Shown here in pieces: positions 48,194 to 56,456 of a stretch of DNA of 64,000 bases (position 1 is the first letter of the stretch; each line of letters starts with the position of its first letter). Source of the stretch: Microbacterium terrae (GTDB lineage: Bacteria; Actinomycetota; Actinomycetes; Actinomycetales; Microbacteriaceae); assembly GCF_017831975.1 (NCBI RefSeq), contig NZ_JAFDSS010000001.1:2666001-2730000 (forward strand), read 5' to 3'. The translations under genes and the position numbers were made by a program. A model generated the notes under the pieces. That model was not told where the DNA came from, ran no database searches, and saw nothing but the letters and a program-made list of their open reading frames with translations.

Positions 48194-49264
48194 TCAGCTC
48201 CCCGGCGTATACAGGTCGCGGCGGTCGGCGACGACCTGCAGCCGGTCGCCCGCATCCTCCACCTCGAAGATCTCGGCACGCACCCGCGGCGTGTTCATGC
48301 CGCGGTGCAGCACCAGGTACGAGCGTCCGTCGAAGCCGTCGAAGACCATGCCGTGGCCGGCGTTCCCGTCGACGAGGATCCCGTTCTGCACCCATGGCCC
48401 GAAGAGGCTGCCGCTCGCGGAGGTGGCGGACGTCTCGACGTACTCGCTTCCACCCGGGCCGTGCCGATACGACGCCCACAGCATCGTGAGCGCGCCGCTC
48501 GCCAGCCGCCGCAGCTGGCAGCCGTCGCTCACGTACGGCGCGAGGGTCTGCAGACCCGGCACCTGGGTGCTCAGCCACGACCCCTCGGATGCCCGGAACA
48601 GGTGCACCGGGTCGCCGATCGCGCGGCTCAGGTCGTCGCTGAGCGGCACCGCCTCGAACGTGCCGTCGAGCAGCTGCACCCACTCATGGGCGTAGACCAT
48701 CCACGGCTTGTCGTCGTCATCGACGAAGAGCGTGCCGTCGAGGGTCATGAAGTCCGCGGGCGGTACCGGCTTCTGGGCGTCGAGGAGAGTGAACGGGCCG
48801 AGCGGCGAGTCGGCCACGGCGGTGACCGAGCCTCGGGCGCTCGGGCGCCGGCCCTCGTCGACGACGCCGCCGCTGCCGAGCAGGAACTGCTGCCCGCCAT
48901 CGGCCGGCCACGGCAGCGCGGTCGCACCGTTGTGCAGGGTCGTGAAGAGGTAGAAGCGACCGCCGTGCTCATGCACCTCGGGCGCCCACGGCGACTGCGC
49001 GGCATCCGCCCACGTGCCCTCGGGAACCTCGAACACGACGGTCGGCCCCGACCAGTCGCGCAGATCCGTGCTCGTGTACGCCAGCACGCCGTGCCCGGGC
49101 ACCGGCCCGCGATCGCCGTCGAACGCGGTGTAGAGGTAGTACGTCTCGTCGTCGCGGCGGGCCAGGATGAACGGATCGTGCACCGGGATCGCGTCGAGCG
49201 TGCGTGGGGCGCCCTGCGGCGCCGGTGCTTCCGGTCGATCTGACGTCTGGTCGTCGGTGTGCAT
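48194..49264 (-). CDS. GH43-family glycoside hydrolase
   Basis: 356-residue five-bladed beta-propeller glycosidase without a signal peptide. The catalytic-base block is VHDPFILARRDDETYYLYTA near residue 30. APEVHEHGGRFYLFTTLH and FMTLDGTLFVDDDDKPWMVY follow, then HGMVFDGFDGRSYLVLHRG near the C terminus. The SD is AGGAGC before MHTDDQTSD. GH43 members are arabinosidases, xylosidases or galactosidases; with GH51 and GH42 next door, an arabinan or arabinogalactan side-chain role is likely. Exact specificity cannot be told. Confidence 0.9.
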   Translation of the reverse strand: MHTDDQTSDRPEAPAPQGAPRTLDAIPVHDPFILARRDDETYYLYTAFDGDRGPVPGHGVLAYTSTDLRDWSGPTVVFEVPEGTWADAAQSPWAPEVHEHGGRFYLFTTLHNGATALPWPADGGQQFLLGSGGVVDEGRRPSARGSVTAVADSPLGPFTLLDAQKPVPPADFMTLDGTLFVDDDDKPWMVYAHEWVQLLDGTFEAVPLSDDLSRAIGDPVHLFRASEGSWLSTQVPGLQTLAPYVSDGCQLRRLASGALTMLWASYRHGPGGSEYVETSATSASGSLFGPWVQNGILVDGNAGHGMVFDGFDGRSYLVLHRGMNTPRVRAEIFEVEDAGDRLQVVADRRDLYTPGS

Positions 49265-49377
49265 CGATGGGCTCCTCGTCGGTGAGACCTCCATCCTGGC
49301 GGCATCCGGCGCACTCGCGCACCGCCGCCCTTCCGACGCACCGCCGCCGATGCTTGGATGGCACGCGAGGAGGCGAC

Positions 49378-49962
49378 ATGACCGCGACCTACACGTTCGA
49401 TGTGTTCTGCACGCTCGACGGCTTCGGCTCGTACGGCCCCGACGGCGACTGGGGCGGGTTCTGGGGCAAGGACGGTCCCGAGTTCCTCGCGCACCGCCTC
49501 GCCCAGTACTCCGAGGTCCAGCGCCTCGTGATCGGCGCGAACACGTTCCGCGAGTTCGTGACGTTCCTCGGGCGCACGGGAGAGGAGACGGAGTTCGCCG
49601 ATCCGATCAACACCCGCATGAAGAACATGCCCACCACCGTCGTCTCGAACACGCTCGAAGCGCCGCTCGACTGGCCCGACACGACCCTTGCCACCGGAGA
49701 CGCCGTCGACGTCGTCGCCGACCTCAAGGCGGAGTCGCCGGTGCCCCTGCGCTCGCACGGCAGCCTGTCGATGAACCGCGCGCTGATGGCCGCCGGCCTC
49801 GTCGACCTCGTGCAGGTCACCGTCTTCCCGGTGATCTCGGGGAGGACGGGGACGGATGCCGTGTTCGCCGGCGCGGCCGATTTCGACCTCGAGCTCGTCT
49901 CGAGCAGGACCTTCGACGACAGCATCCTCGAGCTCGTGTACCGGCCCTCGCTCCACGGCTGA
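49378..49962 (+). CDS. Dihydrofolate-reductase-like (RibD C-terminal domain) family protein
   Basis: 194 residues of the DHFR/RibD-C fold. TYTFDVFCTLDGFGSYGPDG at the N terminus replaces the usual MRKLxxxxxxSLDG strand. VIGANTFREFVTFLG, MPTTVVSNTLEAP and LRSHGSLSMNRALMAAGLVD are the remaining family blocks. Such stand-alone proteins are NADPH-dependent reductases of unknown substrate. The SD GAGGAGG is strong. The gene is divergent from GH43 and convergent with the TetR pair. Confidence 0.88.
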   Translation: MTATYTFDVFCTLDGFGSYGPDGDWGGFWGKDGPEFLAHRLAQYSEVQRLVIGANTFREFVTFLGRTGEETEFADPINTRMKNMPTTVVSNTLEAPLDWPDTTLATGDAVDVVADLKAESPVPLRSHGSLSMNRALMAAGLVDLVQVTVFPVISGRTGTDAVFAGAADFDLELVSSRTFDDSILELVYRPSLHG

Positions 49963-49980
49963 CCGGTTCGAGTCGCCTGG

Positions 49981-50568
49981 CTACCGGTCGCCCTGGCCGC
50001 TCGCGAGACCGCGGATCGGGTCGAGGATCGACTCGGCCGCCCAGGTCGCCGCGTCGGCGATGTCGCGTCCGCTCATCGCCAGCTCGCGCCGCATGGTCAC
50101 CCAGGTCGCCGACGAGTCGAGATGCGAAAGCGCCGCCACGATCGTCCTGCGCTCATCGTCGCCCAGCGAGGGGACCTCGGCGCGCAGCATCTCGTCGAAA
50201 TGCTCGCGATCGGGCGCGGGCTCGGCGCCGTTCACACCGCGCATCGAGGTCTCGGCCACCACGAAGGCCAGCTCGGGCCGGCGGTCGTACGCCTCCATCG
50301 CCTCGCGGATCGCGATCGGCACGTCGAAGATGCTCTCGGATGCCTCGCGCGGGAAGATCGTCCGTTCGATCCATGCGGATGTCGCCAGGAGCAGGTCGAC
50401 GCGTGTCGGGTAGTAGCGGAAGACCGTCCGCTCGCCCACCCCGGCGCGCAGGGCGATCACCCGGAACGACACGTCGTCGGTGCCGACTTCTTCGATCAGC
50501 TCGGCGTACGCGGCGAGGATCGCCGTCTGCGTTCCCGAGAGCTCCGGCGCCGAGGGCCCGCCGGCCAC
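49981..50568 (-). CDS. TetR-family transcriptional regulator, second of a tandem pair
   Basis: 195 residues, GTG start overlapping the stop of the preceding TetR gene by one base. The HTH is unusual in spacing but recognisable: VSFRVIALRAGVGERTVFRY followed by YPTRVDLL. The C-terminal ligand domain is all helical. Its position at the end of the urea-transporter/NCS1 gene string suggests control of nitrogen-compound uptake (inference). It shares the ERT(I/V)xRxFPTR/YPTR pattern with its neighbour, so the pair may be an old duplication or form a heterodimer. Confidence 0.88.
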   Translation of the reverse strand: MAGGPSAPELSGTQTAILAAYAELIEEVGTDDVSFRVIALRAGVGERTVFRYYPTRVDLLLATSAWIERTIFPREASESIFDVPIAIREAMEAYDRRPELAFVVAETSMRGVNGAEPAPDREHFDEMLRAEVPSLGDDERRTIVAALSHLDSSATWVTMRRELAMSGRDIADAATWAAESILDPIRGLASGQGDR

Positions 50569-51131
50569 TACGCGGCCCGGTTCGCGTTCGTCGCCGCCGG
50601 CAGGAAGCCGCGCACGGCGGAGTCGAACGCCGCGGAGATCTCGTCGGCGCTCATGTCGAAGCCTGTCCGCATCCGCGCCCAGAACATCGGCGAAGCGAAG
50701 TAGCGCACCGTCGCCGCGGTGCGCCGCGCGTCGCGGCGGTTGAGCGTCGGCGCCGTCGCATCGAGCATCGCGACGATGGCCTGCGTGATCGGGGCGGCCG
50801 GTTCGTCTGCGGTCGGCGAGAGCGCTCCGCCGCGTGCCGCGACGAACGCGAAGGCCGGCTCGGCATCGTAGGCGCGGAACCGCATGCGGGCCGCCTCGCG
50901 GAACCCGTCAGCATCGTGGAATTCCGCCAGCGGGAAGTGCTCGGCCTCGATCCAGCGGGCGAGGGCCTCGAGGAGGTGCGACCGCGTCGGGAAACGACGG
51001 TAGATCGTGCGCTCCGAGACCTCGGAGGCATCGGCGAGGTCGAGGTACGAGATGTCCTCGAAGGTGCGCTGACGCAGGAGCACCGCGGCGCTCGCCAGGA
51101 TCACCGACGAGGTGTCGGGTGCCGCGTCCAT
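50568..51131 (-). CDS. TetR-family transcriptional regulator, first of a tandem pair
   Basis: 187 residues from the ATG that overlaps the NCS1 permease stop (TGATG). HTH: ISYLDLADASEVSERTIYRR, followed by FPTRSHLLEAL. The C-terminal domain is helical with FWARMRTGFDMSADEI. It is coupled to both neighbours. TetR proteins linked to nucleobase or NCS1 permeases can sense pyrimidines or purine breakdown products (RutR is one known example); that this one does is inference. Confidence 0.9.
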   Translation of the reverse strand: MDAAPDTSSVILASAAVLLRQRTFEDISYLDLADASEVSERTIYRRFPTRSHLLEALARWIEAEHFPLAEFHDADGFREAARMRFRAYDAEPAFAFVAARGGALSPTADEPAAPITQAIVAMLDATAPTLNRRDARRTAATVRYFASPMFWARMRTGFDMSADEISAAFDSAVRGFLPAATNANRAA

Positions 51132-52807
51132 CACAACTTCCTTCCCCACCCGCCGCGACCGGGCGTCGCCTCCTCGGGAGGAAGCACATACCGGTCGGAT
51201 CCGTCGAGCGTCAGAGCCAGCGACGAGACGAACTGCACCTCGCCCCGCGGCCCTGTTTCGGCCGAGGCCAGCATATCCGGTCGCTCGAACGTGTAGCCGG
51301 TGACATGGCAGCGAAGCCGCTCACCCGAGGGGTTGCCGTCGGCGTCGAGGAGGGGCGAGGGGATGCCGTCGGACGTGCGCCGGAGGTAGTACCTGCCGCG
51401 CGTGGCGAGGGCCATCAGCGGGGTCACGATGATCGCGACGCCGATGGCGATCATCACGGAGAAGGGACGCGCCTCCGGGCCGAAGGCGCCGGCGAAGCAC
51501 AGCAGCGAGAGGAGCGACGACAGGCCGACCGACACCAGGCCGACGGGGTTCCAGTCGTGAAGCATCCCGCGGCGGAACTCCGGGTAGCGCGGCGAGATCC
51601 CGAGCAGGTGCTTGTTGATGACGATGTCGGCCGAGATGGTGACGAGCCAGGCCATGACGACGTTGGCGTAGAGGCTGAGCACGAACGAGATGAGGCTGAA
51701 GACGTCCATCAGCATGAGCGCGAGAGCGATCACCAGGTTGAAGACGACGAAGACGGTGCGACCGGGGTAGCGCTTCTTGACCCGCGTGTACACGTTCGAC
51801 CACGCGAGCGAGCCGGAGTACGCGTTGGTCACGTTGATCTTCACCTGGGCGATGACGATGAGCACGAGGGCGAGGAGCAGCGCCGCCCAGTCGGGGAGCA
51901 GCGACTCGTACATCCCGAGGAACTGCTCGACCGGCTCGACGGCGCGGGCGCCGATCAGCGGATCGACCTTCGTCACGAGGTAGACCGCGAGGAAGAGGCC
52001 GATGACCTGCTTCGTGCCGCTGAAGATGACCCAGCCGGGTCCGCTCAGCACGAACGAGGTCCACCACGACTTCGCGTTCGCGTCGGTCCGGGGCGGCATG
52101 ACCCGGATGTAGTCGATCTGCTCGGCGAGCTGCGGGGTGAGTGCGAAGCACACGGCCGCCGTGCCGACGATCGCGCTGACGCTGATCGTGCCGTCGGAGG
52201 CGCCGGTGAACCCGATGAACTCGGTCACGGCATCGGGCTGGGTGAACACCACCCAGGTGAGCGGCAGGAGGGCGAGCGCGAGCCACAGCGGCGTGGTCCA
52301 GAACTGCAGCCGCTCGAGCGCGCGCATCCCGTAGATGACGATGGGGATGACGACGATCGTCGAGATCACGTAGCCGATGTGCAGCGGGATGCCGACCACC
52401 ACGGCCAGCCCCTGCGCCATGATCGCTCCCTCGAGCGCGAAGAAGATGCACGTGAACCCGGCGAAGACGACGGTCGTGATGATCGAGCCGTAGTACCCGA
52501 AGCCCGAGCCGCGGGCGATGAGATCGAGATCGAGGTTGTACCGGGCCGCGTAGAAGGCGACCGGGAAGCCGACGAGGAAGATGATGACCGACGCCAGCAG
52601 GATGCCGAGCATCGCATTCGCCGTGCCGTGCTGGAGCCCCACGCTCGCCCCGATGGAGAAGTCGGCGAGGAAGGCGATCGATCCGAGCGCCGTTCCCCCG
52701 ACCGACATCGCACTCCACCGGCGGAACGAGCGGGGCACGTAGCGGAAGGCGTAGTCCTCGAGACTGTCTTCGGCGGCGGCGCGCGCGTCGCCGCCTGCTC
52801 GAGTCAC
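51131..52807 (-). CDS. NCS1-family nucleobase/ureide permease
   Basis: 558-residue transporter with about 12 helices. The N terminus EDSLEDYAFRYVPRSFRRWS and GGTALGSIAFLADFSIGASV are purine-cytosine-permease blocks. QVKINVTNAYSGSLAWSNVY and LGISPRYPEFRRGMLHDWNP are further family segments. A C-terminal extension of about 85 polar residues (from LRRTSDGIPSPLLD) is longer than in CodB. The GTG start with GGAGG eight bases upstream is chosen; another GTG 24 bases earlier (52831) is possible. It lies 84 bases after urtE and is likely cotranscribed; purines, allantoin, hydantoins or cytosine are candidate substrates. Confidence 0.87.
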   Translation of the reverse strand: MTRAGGDARAAAEDSLEDYAFRYVPRSFRRWSAMSVGGTALGSIAFLADFSIGASVGLQHGTANAMLGILLASVIIFLVGFPVAFYAARYNLDLDLIARGSGFGYYGSIITTVVFAGFTCIFFALEGAIMAQGLAVVVGIPLHIGYVISTIVVIPIVIYGMRALERLQFWTTPLWLALALLPLTWVVFTQPDAVTEFIGFTGASDGTISVSAIVGTAAVCFALTPQLAEQIDYIRVMPPRTDANAKSWWTSFVLSGPGWVIFSGTKQVIGLFLAVYLVTKVDPLIGARAVEPVEQFLGMYESLLPDWAALLLALVLIVIAQVKINVTNAYSGSLAWSNVYTRVKKRYPGRTVFVVFNLVIALALMLMDVFSLISFVLSLYANVVMAWLVTISADIVINKHLLGISPRYPEFRRGMLHDWNPVGLVSVGLSSLLSLLCFAGAFGPEARPFSVMIAIGVAIIVTPLMALATRGRYYLRRTSDGIPSPLLDADGNPSGERLRCHVTGYTFERPDMLASAETGPRGEVQFVSSLALTLDGSDRYVLPPEEATPGRGGWGRKL

Positions 52808-52891
52808 GGCGCTCACCTCCAGGGCATCCACGATTCCTGGATTCTGCCGGTGCCGTGTTTCGCCGGCGTTGCCGCGCTGAATCGATCTGGG

Positions 52892-53572
52892 TCAGATCGC
52901 CATCGCGTCGCGGACGCTGTCGATGGCGGCCGCCCCTCCCTCGCCCGTCATCGTGATCCGACCCGACTGCAGGACGTAGTACGTTCCGGTGGAGCGCAGC
53001 GCGAAGCCGACATGCTGCTCCACCAGGAGCACCGAGAGGTCGCCGCGACGGGTGAGATCGATGATGACCCGCTCTATGTCGGCCACGATGTTCGGCTGGA
53101 TGCCCTCGGTCGGCTCGTCGAGCACGAGCAGACGCGGTTTGGTGAGCAGCGTCCGGGCGATGGCGAGCTGCTGGCGCTGTCCGCCCGAAAGGAGCCCGGC
53201 GCGGCGGGCCAGCAGGTCCTTGAGCACCGGGAACAGGTCGAACACCTCGTCGATGTCGCTCTGGCGCTTGGCCACGAGCTGCAGGTTCTCGAGCGTCGTC
53301 ATCTGCGGGAACGACTGCTGGCCCTGCGGCACGTAGCCGAGCCCCCGCTTGACCCGCTTCGACGGTGGGAGCTTCGTGACGTCCTCACCGTCGATGAGCA
53401 CCTTGCCGCGCATGACCGGGATGAGGCCGGTGGCGACGCGGAGCAGCGTCGTCTTGCCCGCGCCGTTGTGCCCCATGACCGACACCGCGTGCCCGGCGGG
53501 AATGCTGACTGTCACGTCGTGGAGCACCTCGGTGCGTCCGTACCCGGCCGTGACCCCTGTGATCTCGAGCAT
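52892..53572 (-). CDS. urtE: Urea ABC transporter ATP-binding protein UrtE
   Basis: 226-residue LivF-type ATPase of the urea importer. Walker A MGHNGAGKTTLL, Q-loop YVPQGQQSFPQM, signature LSGGQRQQLAIAR and Walker B LLVLDEPTEGIQPN are all present, with the H-loop EQHVGFAL. The GIQPNIV variant of the D-loop is usual for UrtE. It is the last of five urt genes and starts at the stop of urtD. Confidence 0.95.
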   Translation of the reverse strand: MLEITGVTAGYGRTEVLHDVTVSIPAGHAVSVMGHNGAGKTTLLRVATGLIPVMRGKVLIDGEDVTKLPPSKRVKRGLGYVPQGQQSFPQMTTLENLQLVAKRQSDIDEVFDLFPVLKDLLARRAGLLSGGQRQQLAIARTLLTKPRLLVLDEPTEGIQPNIVADIERVIIDLTRRGDLSVLLVEQHVGFALRSTGTYYVLQSGRITMTGEGGAAAIDSVRDAMAI

Positions 53573-54384
53573 CAGTGACCACCCTCACCCTCGACGGCCG
53601 CATCGGCCGCAGTCCCGAGGTAGACCTCCTGGACGCGCTTGTCGGCCTGCACCTGTTCGACGGTCCCCGCGGTGAGGAGCTTGCCGAGGTGCATGACCGT
53701 CACCCACTCCGCGTAGCTGCGGACGAAGTCCATGTCGTGCTCGATCACGATGATCGTGCGCTGGTCGCCGATGCGGCGCAGGAGCTGCCCCGTCTCGTCG
53801 CGCTCGTCGGCGTTCATGCCCGCCACCGGCTCGTCGAGGAACATCACCTTCGCGTCCTGCACCAGGAGCATGCCGATCTCGAGCCACTGCTTCTGGCCGT
53901 GGGCGAGGATGCCGGCCGGCTTGTCACGCAGTGCCGAGAGTCCGATGGTCTCGAGCGCCGACTCGACGTAGTCGGGCACCCCGCGCCGGGTGAAGGGCAG
54001 GCCCCACGCCCTGCGGTGCACGCCGCCCGCGATATCGAGGTTCTGGAGAACGGAGAGCTCGTCGAAGACGGTCGCGGTCTGGAACGTGCGCCCGACCCCG
54101 GCACGGATGATCTTGTCCGTCTTCATCGAGATCAGGTCCATGCCGTCGTATGTCGCGGTGCCCGTCGCGGGGACGAGCCCGGTGAGCGCGTCGACCAGGG
54201 TCGTCTTTCCCGCTCCGTTGGGACCGATCAGGAAGTGCACCTGCCCCTTGAGCATGAGGAGGCTGACGTCGTCGACGGCGGTGAACCCGTCGAAGGTCAC
54301 GGTGAGGTTCGAGACCTTCACCGACGTCTCCTCGTCGGGCACGAGCGGTGCCGCGGCGCCGGCGACCGGAGCGGTGCCGCTCAT
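53572..54384 (-). CDS. urtD: Urea ABC transporter ATP-binding protein UrtD
   Basis: 270-residue LivG-type ATPase. Walker A IGPNGAGKTTLV, GVGRTFQTATVFDELSV, the UrtD-typical signature region ILAHGQKQWLEIGM in place of LSGGQ, and Walker B VMFLDEPVAGMNADE, with H-loop VIEHDMDFV. The HGQKQWLEIGM version is characteristic of UrtD proteins, so it is not a defect. The ATG overlaps the urtC stop (ATGA). The long frame open upstream is antisense-like shadow of urtC. Confidence 0.96.
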   Translation of the reverse strand: MSGTAPVAGAAAPLVPDEETSVKVSNLTVTFDGFTAVDDVSLLMLKGQVHFLIGPNGAGKTTLVDALTGLVPATGTATYDGMDLISMKTDKIIRAGVGRTFQTATVFDELSVLQNLDIAGGVHRRAWGLPFTRRGVPDYVESALETIGLSALRDKPAGILAHGQKQWLEIGMLLVQDAKVMFLDEPVAGMNADERDETGQLLRRIGDQRTIIVIEHDMDFVRSYAEWVTVMHLGKLLTAGTVEQVQADKRVQEVYLGTAADAAVEGEGGH

Positions 54385-55487
54385 GCCACCACCTCTTCCT
54401 TCTCGGGCGCCGTCGGCGCCGGGGTCGTGTCCGCCCTGCCCCGCCGGATGAATCCCTTCGCCCTGCTGAACAGCGAGGCGAGGCCGTTGGGCAGGAAGAG
54501 CGTCACCACGATGAAGAGCAGGCCGAGGAGGTAGATCCATCCTTCGGGCCAGCTCGACGAGAGGCTCGACTGCCCCCAGCCGATCGCCATCGCCCCGAGG
54601 ACGGGCCCGAAGAGCGAGGCGCGACCCCCGAGGGCGACGCCGGCGATCATGAGGATCGATGCCGAGGCCCCGATCTCCTGCGGCGTGATGATGCCGACGA
54701 TCGGCACGAACATCGCCCCGCCGATGCTCGCCATGATCGCGGCGATGACGAAGGCGACGAGCTTGATGTTGGCGGGGTCGTAGCCGAGGAACCGCACGCG
54801 CTCCTCGGCGTCGCGGGTGGCCAGCAGCAGTTCGCCGAACCTGCTGCGGTACAGCTGCCACGCCACGACCATGCACACGATCAGCAGGGCGGCGGTGATC
54901 ATGTAGATCATGATCTTGTTGGTGTCGTCGGTGAGGACGAACCCGAAGAAGTACTTGAACCCGCTGAGGCCGGTGTCGCCGCCGGTCTCGCGGATCGTCG
55001 AGCTGACGAACACGGCGAGCGCGACCGCGAGCGCCTGGGTGAGGATGGCGAAGTACGCCCCCTTGACCCGACGCTTGAACAGCGCGTAGCCCAGGATGCC
55101 GGCCACGACGAGCGGCAGCACGATGATGGCGGCGATGGTGAACAGAGGGCTGCGGAACGGCTCCCACAGTGCCGGAAGCGGCGCGAGCGGGTCGTACAGC
55201 ACCATGAAGGTCGGGACCGCTCCGGGCCCGGCGGTCTCGAGGGTCATGTGCATCGCCATCGCGTAGGCGCCGAGTCCGAAGAAGACGCCCTGCCCCATGA
55301 CGAGCATCCCGCCGCGGCCCCACGCCATTCCGATCCCGACGGCGACGATGGCCCAGCAGCAGTACTTCCCGAGGTTGTTGATCCAGTGCAGCGAAAGCAC
55401 CGAGGGTGCCACCGCGAGCAGGATCACCGCGAAGACGGCGATGCCGATGAGCGAGTACCACGGCTGGAGCTTTCTCATGGTTTTCAT
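54381..55487 (-). CDS. urtC: Urea ABC transporter permease UrtC
   Basis: 368-residue LivM-type permease. It begins MKTMRKLQPWYSLIGIAVFA and has about ten helices. WGRGGMLVMGQGVFFGLGAY, RETGGDTGLSGFKYFFGF and FLGYDPANIKLVAFVIAAIM are conserved UrtC segments. The C-terminal tail is polar. ATG overlaps the urtB stop, and its own stop overlaps urtD, so urtBCD are tightly coupled. Confidence 0.95.
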   Translation of the reverse strand: MKTMRKLQPWYSLIGIAVFAVILLAVAPSVLSLHWINNLGKYCCWAIVAVGIGMAWGRGGMLVMGQGVFFGLGAYAMAMHMTLETAGPGAVPTFMVLYDPLAPLPALWEPFRSPLFTIAAIIVLPLVVAGILGYALFKRRVKGAYFAILTQALAVALAVFVSSTIRETGGDTGLSGFKYFFGFVLTDDTNKIMIYMITAALLIVCMVVAWQLYRSRFGELLLATRDAEERVRFLGYDPANIKLVAFVIAAIMASIGGAMFVPIVGIITPQEIGASASILMIAGVALGGRASLFGPVLGAMAIGWGQSSLSSSWPEGWIYLLGLLFIVVTLFLPNGLASLFSRAKGFIRRGRADTTPAPTAPEKEEVVA

Positions 55488-56368
55488 GCCAACCCCCGGG
55501 TGCGGACGGTGAACAGGCCCTGCGGACGGAACTGCAGGAAGACGACGACGAGGATGAAGGCGAGCACCTGGGCGAGGCTGCCCGTCGTCCAGTCGGCGAA
55601 GAGCGCCATCGAGATGCCCACCGCCCAGGCGGCGATCACGGTGCCCTTGATCTGGCCGATGCCGCCGGCGACCACGACGAGGAACGCAGGGATGATGTAC
55701 TGCGCCCCCATCTGCGAGTTGGTGCCGCCGATCAGCGAGGCGGCGACGCCGGCGACGCCGGCGAGTCCCGAGCCGACGAAGAAGGTGATGCGGTCGACGT
55801 TGCGGGTGCGCACGCCGACGGTCTCCGCGAGATCGCGGTTCTGCACGGTCGCACGGATGCGGCGACCGAACGAGGTGTACTTGAGCCAGGCGGCGAGCGC
55901 TGCGACGCAGACGCCGGCGAGCGCGATCGTGAACACCTGGCGCAGCGGCCAGGCGTAGCCGAAGACGTCGATCTGACCCTGGAGCCAAGCGGGGTTCTCG
56001 ACCGGCACGCCCTGTGCGGGGAAGATCTGGAGCGCGGCCTGCTGGAGGATCAGCGAGACGCCGACCGTCACCAGCAGCGTGTCGAGGGGGCGGCGGTACA
56101 TCCATTGGATGATGCCGACCTCGAGGAGGAGGCCGAGGAGCCCCGCCACCAGGAACGCGAGGGGCAGCGCCACCGGGATGGAGAGGTTGCTCGACGGGAT
56201 GACCAGCTGGGTCAGGTAGGCCACGAAGGCGCCGGCCATGATGAATTCCCCGTGCGCCATGTTGATCACCCCCATCTGCCCGAAGGTGAGCGTGAGCCCG
56301 AGGGCGGACAGCAGCAGCAGGGCCCCGAGTGCGGTGCCGTTGAGCAGCGGCGGAATGAGCGATTCCAC
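55484..56368 (-). CDS. urtB: Urea ABC transporter permease UrtB
   Basis: 294-residue LivH-type permease. The GTG start (reading ESLIPPLLNGTALG) is chosen because GGGAGT lies seven to nine bases upstream; earlier in-frame starts add a Pro-rich tail absent from the family. Family blocks: GLTLTFGQMGVINMAHGEFI near residue 30, MYRRPLDTLLVTVGVSLILQ, and ATVQNRDLAETVGVRTRNVD. It follows urtA after 88 bases. Confidence 0.94.
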   Translation of the reverse strand: MESLIPPLLNGTALGALLLLSALGLTLTFGQMGVINMAHGEFIMAGAFVAYLTQLVIPSSNLSIPVALPLAFLVAGLLGLLLEVGIIQWMYRRPLDTLLVTVGVSLILQQAALQIFPAQGVPVENPAWLQGQIDVFGYAWPLRQVFTIALAGVCVAALAAWLKYTSFGRRIRATVQNRDLAETVGVRTRNVDRITFFVGSGLAGVAGVAASLIGGTNSQMGAQYIIPAFLVVVAGGIGQIKGTVIAAWAVGISMALFADWTTGSLAQVLAFILVVVFLQFRPQGLFTVRTRGLA

Positions 56369-56456
56369 GTCGGTGACTCCCTTCCGAACGGATGCGGGTG
56401 TGGCGGGGTGGTGCGGGGTCCCGGGCTGCGCCGCGGGACCCCGCACCGGTGCAGGA

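Noticed and set aside
45847..48489. Open frame of 880 codons antisense to GH42
   Set aside because: Shadow; GH42 on the other strand has complete active-site motifs, SD and operator.
50834..53578. Open frame of 914 codons antisense to the NCS1 permease and urtE
   Set aside because: Charged low-complexity translation; the opposite-strand genes are unmistakable.
53572..54384. UrtD signature HGQKQWLEIGM read as a defective ABC signature
   Set aside because: This variant is characteristic of UrtD proteins and is not a lesion.
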